From contig NZ_BSFL01000002.1 of assembly GCF_027922325.1 (NCBI RefSeq), positions 1 to 64,000 of the forward strand: a stretch of DNA of 64,000 nucleotides, in the 5' to 3' direction. Shown here one piece after another: positions 50,307 to 58,599 of this stretch. How positions within the stretch are numbered: position 1 is the first letter of the stretch; each line of letters opens with the position of its first letter. The notes beneath the pieces were generated by a model. It was given only the letters and a program-made list of their open reading frames with translations, had not been told where the DNA came from and did no database searches. The position numbers and the translations under genes are program-made. The stretch is from Methylopila turkensis. Lineage in GTDB: Bacteria > Pseudomonadota > Alphaproteobacteria > Rhizobiales > Methylopilaceae.

Positions 50307-51388
50307 TGCATCGCGGCCTTGTTCCCGGCCACGCGGATCGCCTCGTCTTCGCGCAGGAACCGGCCGCCTGTGGCCACCACCGTCTCGCCCGTCGCGACGC
50401 CCTCGGCGAGGGTCGCGAAGTCCGCGCCGAGGCGGGCGATCTTGACCGGTCGCCGTTCGAGCTTCGAGCCCGCGATCACGGTCCAGACGAAGGCGCCCGA
50501 GCCGTCGTCGTTCAGCGCCGACAGCGGAACGCGCGCGCCGCCCGCGGCGCCCTCGATCGTGACGCCCACGGTCACCGTCGCGCCGAGCGGCGCTTTGGCG
50601 GCGTCCCCGCCCAGCACGTAGCGCGCCTCATAGGTCCGGGTGCGGGGCTCGGCGGCGTCGGAAAGCTGGCGCAAGGTCGCGGCGCCTTTCAGCTCGCCGC
50701 CGTAGAGCGTCGCCTCAGCCCGCGACCCGATCGCGGGCCGGATCGCCTCGGGAAGGCTGATCGAGGCCTCGCGCGATCCGCTGCGGGCGATGCGCAGCAC
50801 CACCTGGCCCGCGGAGACGACCTGTCCGGGCTCGCCCAGGGTCTCGACCACGACGCCATCCTCGTCGGCCACGAGGACCGAGTAGGCGCTCTCGTTCCGC
50901 GCCATCTGGGCCTGCGCCTTCGCGGCCTCGAGCTGGGCGTTCGCGGTATCGAGCGCGGCCTTCGCCTGCTCGTAGCGCTGCTGCGTCGACCATCCGGCTT
51001 TGCGGAGCTCGCGGTAGCGGACCTCGTCGGCGGCGGCCTGCTGCTGCACGGCCGCAGCCGACGCCACGGCGCGCTCACGCGACGTGATGGCGAGGTCGAG
51101 ATCGGTCCGGTCGATCCGCATCAGCGGCTGCCCGGCCTTCACGGTCACGCCCGTGTCCACGAGGCGCTCGACGATCTTTCCCGAGACGCGGAAGCCGAGG
51201 TTGCTCTGGACCCGCGCGGCGACGACCCCCGTGAAGGACCGGCGCAGCGCCCCCGCCGGCTCCACCGTCGCGGTCTGAACCACGCGAGCCGCCTGGCGCG
51301 GGTCGGCTTGCGCCTCCGGCTTGCAGGCGCCGAGGGCGAGCGCCGCGGTCGCGACCCCCAGGAGGCCGGCAGTGCGGGCGGTGATCAT
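50303..51388 (-). CDS. RND efflux periplasmic adaptor lipoprotein
   Basis: 361 residues. The lipobox is ALALGAC (Cys21), followed by the barrel-sandwich and alpha-hairpin regions (GFRVSGKIVERLVDTGVTVKAGQ, SAAAVQQQAAADEVRYRELRKAGW) and a beta-barrel near the C-terminus. The ATG at 51388 was chosen because it starts a lipoprotein signal and GGGGACG is nine bases upstream; in-frame codons further out are not protein-like. First gene of the pump operon. Confidence 0.9.
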   Translation of the reverse strand: MITARTAGLLGVATAALALGACKPEAQADPRQAARVVQTATVEPAGALRRSFTGVVAARVQSNLGFRVSGKIVERLVDTGVTVKAGQPLMRIDRTDLDLAITSRERAVASAAAVQQQAAADEVRYRELRKAGWSTQQRYEQAKAALDTANAQLEAAKAQAQMARNESAYSVLVADEDGVVVETLGEPGQVVSAGQVVLRIARSGSREASISLPEAIRPAIGSRAEATLYGGELKGAATLRQLSDAAEPRTRTYEARYVLGGDAAKAPLGATVTVGVTIEGAAGGARVPLSALNDDGSGAFVWTVIAGSKLERRPVKIARLGADFATLAEGVATGETVVATGGRFLREDEAIRVAGNKAAMQ

Positions 51389-51420
51389 CGGCTTCGTCCC
51401 CGAGGTCCCTTTACAAATTA

Positions 51421-51442
51421 CGATCATCATATAAAAAGATCG
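51421..51442. promoter_or_regulatory. AT-rich inverted repeat before the RND adaptor
   Basis: CGATC (51421-51425) and GATCG (51438-51442) flank ATCATATAAAAA, 33 bases upstream of the adaptor start. It is a likely promoter/operator island in GC-rich sequence and may be bound by the nearby TetR (inference). Confidence 0.4.
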
Positions 51443-51665
51443 GGCGTCGCCCGCAAGCGGATTCTTCGCCTCCTCCTCCGAGGCTCGGGATCCACGCGCG
51501 GCTTCGCTGCTGCGGCCGGCGCCGGCGCGGGTGCGCCTCGCGACCCATCGGATCCGGGTCGGGGTCGGCCGCAGCGACCTGCTCACGCGGCTCCGACGTC
51601 CGTGGCGAGCTTGAGCGCGTTTGCTGAGATCCGTTCCGTGTTCGCGAAGCCTGGACGGCTCAGGC

Positions 51666-53051
51666 TCAGGCCCGGCGGCGCCAGTCCGCAGCGGCCGTGA
51701 GCGCGCCCATCGCCACGCCGTAGAACACGAGGCCGATGGCCACCGCCGCGAACACGGTCCACAGCGGCGCGCCGAGCGCCGCGGCGAGCACGGCCCCGCC
51801 GATCGCGATCGCCGTTCGGCCGAGCGTGACGGCGAGCGGTCCGCCCAGCCGTCCCGCGCCTTGGGCCGCGAAGTAGAGCGCCATGCCGAAGGCGAAGAAA
51901 CCGTAGGTCGGCCCTGCGATCGTCAGGTAGCTCGATCCGGCCGCGATCATTTCGGGCTCCGCGCCGAAGATCCCGAGCCACGCCGCCGGCGCCGCGGCGG
52001 CCGCCAGCCCGACGGCTTCGGCGGCGATGAAAGCGAAGGCCGCGCCCGTGAACGCGATCCGCTTGGCGCGCGCGGCGTCGCCCGCGCCGACGTTCGTGCC
52101 GACCAGCGGCACCAGCGGCGCGCCGAGGCCGAAGGACAGCGGGATCAGCAGGTATTCGAGCCGCGCGCCCGTGCCGTAGCCGGCGAGCGCCTCGGCGCCC
52201 GCCATTCGGCCGGCGACCGCAGTCACCGTGATGAAGATGAGGTTGGTCTGGACCGACGTCAGCGAGGCGAGCGCGCCGACCTTGAGGATGTCGGCGAAGA
52301 ACCGCCATTCGAGAGGGCCGCGCTTCAGCCGGACGAGACTTCGCCCCGAAAGCACGTGCCAGGCGAGGTAGCAGCAACCGAGCGCGTTGAAGACGACGAT
52401 GGCCAGCCCGCCGCCCGGCACGCCGAGCCCGGCCAGCGGTCCGTAGCCGTAGATCAGCAGCGGCGAGAGCGGGACGATCAACAGCACGCCGAAGCACGTC
52501 ACGCCCGCCGGCACGAGCATGTCGCCCGTGCCCCGCAGCGCGCTCGCGAGCGCGTTCATGATCCAGAGCAGCACGTTGCCCGCGAAGACGACGTTCGAAT
52601 AGGCCACCGCCGCCTCGAGCGCGCCGCCCTCGGCGCCCAGCATGGCGTAGAACGGCCGGCCGAAGGCGAGCGCGAGCAGAGAGAAGGTCGCGCCGATCGC
52701 GCCGAACAGCACGACGCCATGGAACGCGACGCGATCCGCGTCGTCGCGCCGGCCGGAGCCGAGCGCCCGCGCCACAGCCGACGACACGCCGCCGCCCATC
52801 GCGCCGACGGAGAGCATCTGCATCAGCATGAAGGGCGGAAACACCAGCGCCATGCCGGCGAGCGCATCCGGCCCGAGCCGGCCGACCCAGTAGGTCTCGA
52901 TCAGCCCGGTCGCCGCCTGCAGCAGCATGACGACCAGGTTCGGCCAGGCCATCCGCAGGATCAGCGGCGCGATCGGCGCCTCGAGCATGGCGCGGGTGCG
53001 CGGGTCGAGCGCGGAGGTGAAGACGGGCGAAGCGGCCGCTTCGTCGCTCAC
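51666..53051 (-). CDS. MATE-family efflux transporter
   Basis: 461 residues with 12 membrane helices in two MatE repeats (WPNLVVMLLQAATGLIETYWVGRLG in the first; EALAGYGTGARLEYLLIPLSFGLGAPLVPLVGTNVGAGD in the second). It exports drugs or cations by Na+ or H+ antiport. The GTG at 53051 overlaps the tetR stop (GTGA), so the TetR regulator and MATE form one unit. Confidence 0.9.
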   Translation of the reverse strand: MSDEAAASPVFTSALDPRTRAMLEAPIAPLILRMAWPNLVVMLLQAATGLIETYWVGRLGPDALAGMALVFPPFMLMQMLSVGAMGGGVSSAVARALGSGRRDDADRVAFHGVVLFGAIGATFSLLALAFGRPFYAMLGAEGGALEAAVAYSNVVFAGNVLLWIMNALASALRGTGDMLVPAGVTCFGVLLIVPLSPLLIYGYGPLAGLGVPGGGLAIVVFNALGCCYLAWHVLSGRSLVRLKRGPLEWRFFADILKVGALASLTSVQTNLIFITVTAVAGRMAGAEALAGYGTGARLEYLLIPLSFGLGAPLVPLVGTNVGAGDAARAKRIAFTGAAFAFIAAEAVGLAAAAAPAAWLGIFGAEPEMIAAGSSYLTIAGPTYGFFAFGMALYFAAQGAGRLGGPLAVTLGRTAIAIGGAVLAAALGAPLWTVFAAVAIGLVFYGVAMGALTAAADWRRRA

Positions 53052-53632
53052 GCCGCGAACGTCTTCTTCAACCGCTCGCGGCAAACGTCGATCACGCGAT
53101 CCGACAGCGCCTCGTCGTCGCGGCAGGCGCGGGCCAGCACGATCGCGCCGATCATGCCCGCGTAGAGGCCGAGCATGTCGTCGAGAGCCTGGTCCCCGCC
53201 TCCCAGCGCCGCGCCAAGACGCTCGGCGGAGGCCCGAGCGCCGTCGGCCATCGCCTTCTGCACCACAGCCTCTCCGCGCGAGGTCTCCGCCCCAAGCGCC
53301 GCGACCGCGCAGCCGACCTCCGGATGGTCGCGATGCTCGGGGTTGACGTAGGCGTCGATCACGTCGGCCACGCGCTCGCGGCCGTCTTCGTCGCCGCGCC
53401 GGGCGACCGACACGAGGTGGTCGACGGTCTCGCTCAGCGAGCGCTCGACCGCCTCGGCGATCAGCGCGTCCTTGGAGCTGAAATGCGCGTAGAAGCCGCC
53501 ATGGGTCAGTCCGGCCTCCTTCATGAGGGCCGGCACGCTGACGCCGTCGACGCCGTCGCGCCGGAAGAGCGCGGCGGCGCGCGACAAGATCCGCTCTCGC
53601 GTCGCGGCCTTGTGCTCCTTGCTCAGCGGCAT
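53048..53632 (-). CDS. TetR/AcrR-family repressor
   Basis: 194 residues. The N-terminal helix-turn-helix is FRRDGVDGVSVPALMKEAGLTHGGFYAHFSSKDALIAEA; the GLTHGGFYAHF form is shared by the NemR/AcuR-like and LmrA-like branches. A C-terminal ligand-binding helical domain follows, with three cysteines (VGCAV, ARACRD, DVCRE). It probably represses its own tetR-MATE operon and perhaps the RND operon downstream. The ATG at 53632 follows the AT-rich dyad region. Confidence 0.9.
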   Translation of the reverse strand: MPLSKEHKAATRERILSRAAALFRRDGVDGVSVPALMKEAGLTHGGFYAHFSSKDALIAEAVERSLSETVDHLVSVARRGDEDGRERVADVIDAYVNPEHRDHPEVGCAVAALGAETSRGEAVVQKAMADGARASAERLGAALGGGDQALDDMLGLYAGMIGAIVLARACRDDEALSDRVIDVCRERLKKTFAA

Positions 53633-53943
53633 GCGCGTGTCTCCCTTTGCGCGCCGCCGTCCAAACGGACGGGCGGCGCTCGTGGTATGTCGAATATAAT
53701 ATAATGTGACGCTTGTCATCTGAAAGCGCGCAGCCGGCCCGTCATAACTGGCCGTGGCGTTTCGGTCCCGGCGGCCCAGCCCCTCGCGCTGGACCGAGAC
53801 GGGCGCTTCGGGAAGGGGAAAAAGCTCGCCGGCCGAGGATCGCATGAGCGCACGGCGCGGCGCGCCGCGAACCCTCGCCGGTCAGCGCCAGGCGGCTGAT
53901 CGCCCCTGATCGATTGGCGGGATCGCCGTCGTGGCGAAGGACA
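53633..53943. promoter_or_regulatory. Promoter region of tetR-MATE, 311 bases without a gene
   Basis: The part next to tetR contains an AT-rich island at about 53690-53706 (GAATATAATATAATGTGAC) with repeated ATATAAT, the likely promoter and TetR operator. The remaining 230 bases up to 53943 show no gene or clear signal. Confidence 0.45.
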
Positions 53944-54303
53944 TCACTTGTAGCAATACACGATCATCTGGAAGGCGGCGGAGTAATATTCGCCGGACGG
54001 GACGTACAGGATCACGACATCAGCCGTCGAGCCTGTCGACAACGATGTGAATGTCATACCGGTGTTGTTCTGGCTGGTCGGGATGACCGTGCAGCCTTCA
54101 ATGTTTCGACCGAACTCCACGAGGTAGCGACCGGGCCCGACCGACCGCGCCGAAACGGCGCCGGCGCCGTCGATCAATGCCCCGGCCGCGGTGACGCGGG
54201 CGCTCATCAGCGCCATGCCGCGATCGACGGGCGCCTGCTGCGCCTGCCCCGGCGCCGCCGCGGACATCCCGGCCGCGACGACGAGCGCTGTCAGAACTCT
54301 CAT
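53944..54303 (-). CDS. Secreted two-cysteine protein, paralogue of the gene at 1710
   Basis: 119 residues with a signal peptide (about 1-21, PGQAQ) and then VDRGMALMSARV, identical over 11 residues to the protein at 1710-2129. The beta-rich domain follows the same pattern (GPGRYLVEFGRNIEGC ... IVYCYK), with exactly two cysteines in the same places. The linker is shorter than in the other copy. GGTGG lies upstream of the ATG at 54303. Function unknown; a disulfide-bonded periplasmic or secreted protein. Confidence 0.75.
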   Translation of the reverse strand: MRVLTALVVAAGMSAAAPGQAQQAPVDRGMALMSARVTAAGALIDGAGAVSARSVGPGRYLVEFGRNIEGCTVIPTSQNNTGMTFTSLSTGSTADVVILYVPSGEYYSAAFQMIVYCYK

Positions 54304-54568
54304 GATTCCACCCGACCCAGTAACGCGATCCCTGAGCGAACATCGCGGGATGCCCGGCAAGGCGCAAGCCAAAACAATACCAATACCATGCCCTCGCCGC
54401 AGCATCGCCCCTGACGCGCCGCCCTCGCGGACGATTGGAGATGGGGCCACCCTCACAAGCGCTCATGCGCGGGGCTTGGCGGCCCGACGCGGCGGGCTAT
54501 ATCCGCGTCCCCCGCCCCCGCCGGATCGCTCCGCTCCGGGCCGGCGGCCTTGTAGGGAGTAGGACGCC

Positions 54569-54718
54569 ATGCCGTGGGCTTTGATCGCGATCCTGGTGGT
54601 CGTCTGGGCGCTGAGCTTCATCGTGTTCAAGGTCAGCGGCGCGCTGATCCACCTGCTCCTGCTCGCCGCGGCGGCGATCCTGATCTACCGGCTCGTGACA
54701 GGACGCAGCGCGGTCTGA
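54569..54718 (+). CDS. Small membrane peptide, lmo0937-like (49 aa)
   Basis: A 49-residue frame of almost pure membrane sequence: two helices (ALIAILVVVWALSFIVF and ALIHLLLLAAAAILIY) joined by KVSG and ending RLVTGRSAV. The pattern matches the lmo0937/DUF5670 family of small membrane proteins often linked to stress. GGGAGTAGGA lies just upstream of the ATG. Confidence 0.75.
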   Translation: MPWALIAILVVVWALSFIVFKVSGALIHLLLLAAAAILIYRLVTGRSAV

Positions 54719-54818
54719 TCCAGCTGCCGGCTTAACCGGCCCGCGAAGCCGCGCTACACCGCCCTCGCCTTACGTCGACGAGAGGCTTGTCCATGCGCGC
54801 CGCAGCGCCGATCCGTCC

Positions 54819-55712
54819 ATGAACCGCGCCACTTTGACCGGCGGCGGGGCGATCCTGCTCTGGGCGACGCTCGCGCTGTTCACCGCGGCGACCGGCGCGA
54901 CGCCGCCATTCCTGCTGACCGCCCTCACCTTCGCGATCGGCGGCCTGCTCGGGCTCGCCGTCGCGGCGCTCCGGCCCGGCGGCCTCGCGGCCCTCCGGCA
55001 GCCCTGGTCCGTGTGGCTGCACGGCGTCGGCGGCCTGTTCGGCTTTCACTTCTTCTACTTCACCGCGCTCAAGCTCAGCCCGCCGGCGGAGGCGAGCCTG
55101 GTCGCCTATCTCTGGCCGCTGCTGATCGTGCTGTTCTCGGCGCTGCTGCCGGGCGGCGGCCTGACCGTGCGCCACGTGATAGGCGCCGCGCTCGGGCTCA
55201 CGGGCGCGGCGACGCTGATCGCGGCGCGCTCCGGCGGTCTCGGCTTCGAGGCGGCGCATCTGCCAGGATATGCCTCGGCCGTCGCCTGCGCGGTCATCTG
55301 GGCGGCGTACTCGGTCAGCTCGCGGCTGTTCCACGCCGTGCCGACCGAGGCGGTGGCGGGCTTCTGCCTCGGCACGGCGACGCTCGCCGCGCTCTGCCAC
55401 CTCATGCTCGAACCGGCGGTCTGGCCCGCGGGCGCCGCCGAATGGGGCGGCGTGATCGCGCTCGGCCTCGGGCCGGTCGGCGCGGCGTTCTACCTCTGGG
55501 ACGTCGGCATGAAGCGCGGCGACGTGCGGCTGCTCGGCGTCGCAGCCTACGCCGCGCCGGCGCTGTCGACGCTGCTGCTGGTCGCGACCGGCTACGCCGA
55601 GGCGACGCCGGCGCTCGCCCTCGCCTGCGCGCTCATCGTCGGCGGCGCGCTGGTCGCGACCTTCGGCGGACGGCGCACGCCGGTCGAGGGCGGAGACTCA
55701 CCCCCCGCCTGA
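54819..55712 (+). CDS. EamA/DMT-family transporter
   Basis: 297 residues with ten membrane helices in two EamA repeats (for example GGGAILLWATLALFTAATGATPP and GYASAVACAVIWAAYSVSSRLF). It resembles the YddG-type aromatic amino acid exporters; substrate unassigned. Its 3' end overlaps the convergent cupin gene by 15 bases. Confidence 0.87.
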   Translation: MNRATLTGGGAILLWATLALFTAATGATPPFLLTALTFAIGGLLGLAVAALRPGGLAALRQPWSVWLHGVGGLFGFHFFYFTALKLSPPAEASLVAYLWPLLIVLFSALLPGGGLTVRHVIGAALGLTGAATLIAARSGGLGFEAAHLPGYASAVACAVIWAAYSVSSRLFHAVPTEAVAGFCLGTATLAALCHLMLEPAVWPAGAAEWGGVIALGLGPVGAAFYLWDVGMKRGDVRLLGVAAYAAPALSTLLLVATGYAEATPALALACALIVGGALVATFGGRRTPVEGGDSPPA

Positions 55713-56159
55713 CGGCCGCGGCGTCGGCCGCCAATCCGGAGGCGCGAGCTCGAAGCCGGCGAAGTCGAAGCCCGGCGCCACCGTGCAGCCGACCAGCGTC
55801 CACGCCCCGAGCGATTCGGCTGCCTGCCACCAGCCGGCGGGCACCACCACCTGCGGCGCCTCGCCGGCCAGCAGGTTGGTCCCGAGCCGATGCGCTTCGG
55901 CGTCATGGCCGTTCGGCGACAGCGAGACCACCAGCGGCGCGCCGGCGTAGTGGTGCCAGACCTCGACCGCGTCGACCTTGTGCCAGGCCGAGACCTCGCC
56001 TGCGGCCAGCAGAAAGTAGATCGCGGTCGAACGCGATCGTCCGCCGGCGTCGGTGGCGGGATCGCGGAACGTCTCGCGGAAATGCCCGCCCTCGGGATGC
56101 GGCTGCAGCCCGAGGCGGGCCACGACTTCGGCGGCGGACAGTCCGGTCAGGTCGCTCAT
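55698..56159 (-). CDS. Cupin protein (DUF985)
   Basis: 153 residues, a single cupin with HPEGGHFRETFRD, YFLLAAGEVSAWHKVDAVEVWHHYAG (metal-binding His/Glu) and VPAGWWQAAE. The DUF985 family includes sugar epimerase-like folds with no proven reaction. It overlaps the gloB stop by four bases (start at 56159), so it is co-translated. Confidence 0.88.
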   Translation of the reverse strand: MSDLTGLSAAEVVARLGLQPHPEGGHFRETFRDPATDAGGRSRSTAIYFLLAAGEVSAWHKVDAVEVWHHYAGAPLVVSLSPNGHDAEAHRLGTNLLAGEAPQVVVPAGWWQAAESLGAWTLVGCTVAPGFDFAGFELAPPDWRPTPRPSGGG

Positions 56160-56923
56160 CCGCGGTTCTTCCGCTCGCGCAGCTCCGCGAAGGTCGCGGC
56201 CGGATCGTCGCCCTCGAGCCCGACCGCCGCCGCCACCTTGCTCTCGGCGGCGCGGAGAAAGACGTTGGTCGCCTTCTCGGCGCCGATCGTGGACGGCACG
56301 GTCGGCCGCCCCGCCGCGCGATCGGCTTCGACCCGCTTCAGCCGCTCGGCGATCGCCGGATCGTCCGGCAGCACGCCGGCGCAGAAGCGCGCGTTCGAGA
56401 GCGTGTATTCGTGGCCGCACCAGAGCCGCGTCTCGTTCGGAAGCGCCGCGAGCTTGGAGAGCGAGCGCCACATCGCCTGCGGCGTGTCCTCGAACAGCCG
56501 GCCGCAGCCCATGACGAACAGCGTGTCGCCGGCGAAGAGCCAGCGTTCGGTCGGCTCGTGATAGACGATGTGGCCCTTGGTGTGTCCGGGCGTCGCGATC
56601 ACCTCGAACGACCATGGTCCGACCTCGGCCACGTCGCCCTCGCTGAGCGTGACGTCGAGCCCCGGGATCGCGGCAGCCTCCGCGGCGGGGCCGAACACCG
56701 TCGGCGCGAAGCGGCGCTTCAGCTCGGGCAGGCCGTCGATGTGGTCCGGGTGCTTGTGGGTGATCAGCACGTGGGTCAGCGTCCAGCCGCGCGCGTCGAG
56801 CGCGGCCAGGATCGGTCCGGCCTCCGGGGCGTCGACCAGCGCGACCGTTCCGCTCTCCTGGTCGGAGAGCAGCACGGCGTAATTGTCGGACAGGCAGGGG
56901 ATGAGGACGATGTCGGCGGGCAT
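56156..56923 (-). CDS. gloB: Hydroxyacylglutathione hydrolase (glyoxalase II)
   Basis: 255 residues. The metallo-beta-lactamase motif THKHPDHIDGL holds the binuclear metal site. Further histidines are in TPGHTKGH and CGHEYT, and the C-terminal glutathione-binding domain has the KATNVFLR segment. It hydrolyses S-D-lactoylglutathione in methylglyoxal detoxification. Divergent from a methyltransferase gene, a common rhizobial arrangement. Confidence 0.94.
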   Translation of the reverse strand: MPADIVLIPCLSDNYAVLLSDQESGTVALVDAPEAGPILAALDARGWTLTHVLITHKHPDHIDGLPELKRRFAPTVFGPAAEAAAIPGLDVTLSEGDVAEVGPWSFEVIATPGHTKGHIVYHEPTERWLFAGDTLFVMGCGRLFEDTPQAMWRSLSKLAALPNETRLWCGHEYTLSNARFCAGVLPDDPAIAERLKRVEADRAAGRPTVPSTIGAEKATNVFLRAAESKVAAAVGLEGDDPAATFAELRERKNRG

Positions 56924-57026
56924 GCGGTCTCCAGCGTTCGCCGCCTAGACTGGGCCTTGCGTCCGGCAGGTCAAGGCGGCGGTCTCGTGAGTCGCCAGCG
57001 GGCGACCAGACCGCTACATAAGCCCC

Positions 57027-57773
57027 ATGCCGCTCGACGTCGTCGACCTTCGCGATTTCTACGCCCGGCCGCTCGGCGAGATCGCCCGGCGCATCCTGCG
57101 GGCCAAGCTGCGCGCGCGCTGGCCTTCCGTGAACGGCCTGCGCGTGCTCGGCGTCGGCTACGCCAGCCCCTATCTCGGCGTGTTCCGGAGCGAGGCGGAG
57201 CGGCTGCTGTCGTTCTCGCCGGCGCAGCAGGGCGTGATCGCCTGGCCGGAAGCCGGCCCCAACGGCTCGGCGCTGGTGGAGGCCGACATGTGGCCGCTGC
57301 CGGACGCGACCGTCGACCGCGTCGTGGCGGTGCATGCGCTCGAAACCAGCGACGCGGCGGGCGAGGTGCTGCGCGAGGCTTGGCGCTGCCTCGCGCCCGG
57401 CGGCCGGCTCATCGTGGTCGCGCCCAACCGGCGCGGCGCGTGGGCGCAGACCGACACGACGCCGTTCGGCCACGGCCGCCCCTTCAGCCGCAGTCAGCTC
57501 ACCGACCTGCTGCGCGAAGCCCTGTTCACGCCCGAAGGCTGGGAGGAGGCGCTGTTCATGTGGCCGGTCGAGCGCGGGCTGATGCTGCGCTCCGCCTTCG
57601 CCTTCGAACGGATCGGCGCGCGGCTGTGGTCGCCCTTCGCGGGCGTCCACATCGTGGAAGCGACGAAGCAGGTGATGCGCCCGCTCCCGGCGCGCTCGAC
57701 CCGGCGGGTCGTGCGGTCACCTGCGCTCAATCCCGCGCCGGCGGGCGTGCCCGCGCCGGCGCCGGGCGGCTGA
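57027..57773 (+). CDS. Class I SAM-dependent methyltransferase
   Basis: 248 residues of the Methyltransf_11 group. The SAM site is degenerate (VLGVGYASPYLGVF instead of the usual E/DxGxGxG), followed by EADMWPLPDATVDRVVAVHALE and LAPGGRLIVVAPNR. The C-terminus is Pro/Ala-rich. Alphaproteobacteria usually carry it divergently beside gloB; substrate unknown. Confidence 0.85.
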   Translation: MPLDVVDLRDFYARPLGEIARRILRAKLRARWPSVNGLRVLGVGYASPYLGVFRSEAERLLSFSPAQQGVIAWPEAGPNGSALVEADMWPLPDATVDRVVAVHALETSDAAGEVLREAWRCLAPGGRLIVVAPNRRGAWAQTDTTPFGHGRPFSRSQLTDLLREALFTPEGWEEALFMWPVERGLMLRSAFAFERIGARLWSPFAGVHIVEATKQVMRPLPARSTRRVVRSPALNPAPAGVPAPAPGG

Positions 57774-57783
57774 CCGCGAGACG

Positions 57784-58446
57784 TCAGCTGCGGCTGAGCA
57801 GAAACACGCCCTGCGCGCCGAACAGGTTCCACACCCACCACGGCGCGTTGACCCGCACAGGACGGCCGGTGGCGTCCAGCGCCACCGCGCGCTCGATGCG
57901 CGCGCCCAGAAGCTCCACCAGATCTACGAAGTCGCGGATGGTGCAGAGGTGGATGTTCGGCGTCTCGAACCAGGTTTCCGGCAGATTGGCGTTTTGAGGC
58001 ATCCGCCCGCGCAGGAAGAACTGGGAGCGCGTGCGCCAGTGGCCGAAGTTCGGGAACGAGACGATCGCCCGCCGGCCGATGCGCAGGAGATCCTCCACCA
58101 CCGCCTTCGGCCGGCGCGTCGCCTGCAGCGTCTGCGACAGCACCACGTAGTCGAAGGCGTCGTCGGGGTAGTAGCCGAGGTCCGCGTCGGCGTCGCCCTG
58201 GATCACCGACAGGCCGTGGGACACGCAGGCGTTGACCCCGGACTGCGACAGCTCGATGCCGCGGCCGTCGACGCCGCGCCGTTCGATCAGCAGCCTCAGC
58301 AGCGCCCCGTCGCCGCAGCCGACGTCGAGCACGCGGGAACCCGCCGCGACCATTTCCGCCACCAGCAGATGATCCGGCCGAGGCGCGACCGCGAGCGTCT
58401 CCGGGGCGACGATAGGATCGGTCGTTGCGAGGGTCATCACGCTCAT
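57784..58446 (-). CDS. metW: MetW-type methionine biosynthesis protein
   Basis: 220 residues from the ATG at 58446. The SAM-type motif is VLDVGCGDGALLRLL (about 42-56). MetW-specific features are RGIELSQSGVNACVSHGLSVIQGDADADL, DYVVLSQTLQATRRP and FPNFGHWRTR. MetW partners with homoserine acetyltransferase MetX and is normally translated right after it; no metX lies here. It is convergent with the methyltransferase at 57027 and divergent from chaA. Confidence 0.88.
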   Translation of the reverse strand: MSVMTLATTDPIVAPETLAVAPRPDHLLVAEMVAAGSRVLDVGCGDGALLRLLIERRGVDGRGIELSQSGVNACVSHGLSVIQGDADADLGYYPDDAFDYVVLSQTLQATRRPKAVVEDLLRIGRRAIVSFPNFGHWRTRSQFFLRGRMPQNANLPETWFETPNIHLCTIRDFVDLVELLGARIERAVALDATGRPVRVNAPWWVWNLFGAQGVFLLSRS

Positions 58447-58536
58447 GTTCACGGCGACGCGACGGGAAAGGCTGGACGCCGCCGGCCTGTGTTCTAAACC
58501 CCGTGTGGATAATCGATCCTGCGCAAACCGCATAGA

Positions 58537-58568
58537 CCGCCGACGCGCCCTCCGCGCCGGCGGTTCTT
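58537..58568 (+). promoter_or_regulatory. Stable hairpin with T-rich tail in the chaA leader
   Basis: CCGCCGACGCG (58537-58547) pairs with CGCGCCGGCGG (58553-58563) with one mismatch, a five-base loop and then TTCTT. It ends 32 bases before the chaA start. It could be a terminator/attenuator; no upstream plus-strand gene is near that would need one. Confidence 0.4.
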
Positions 58569-58599
58569 ACATGTCGGACGACCCAAGGAGCCTAGCTGA

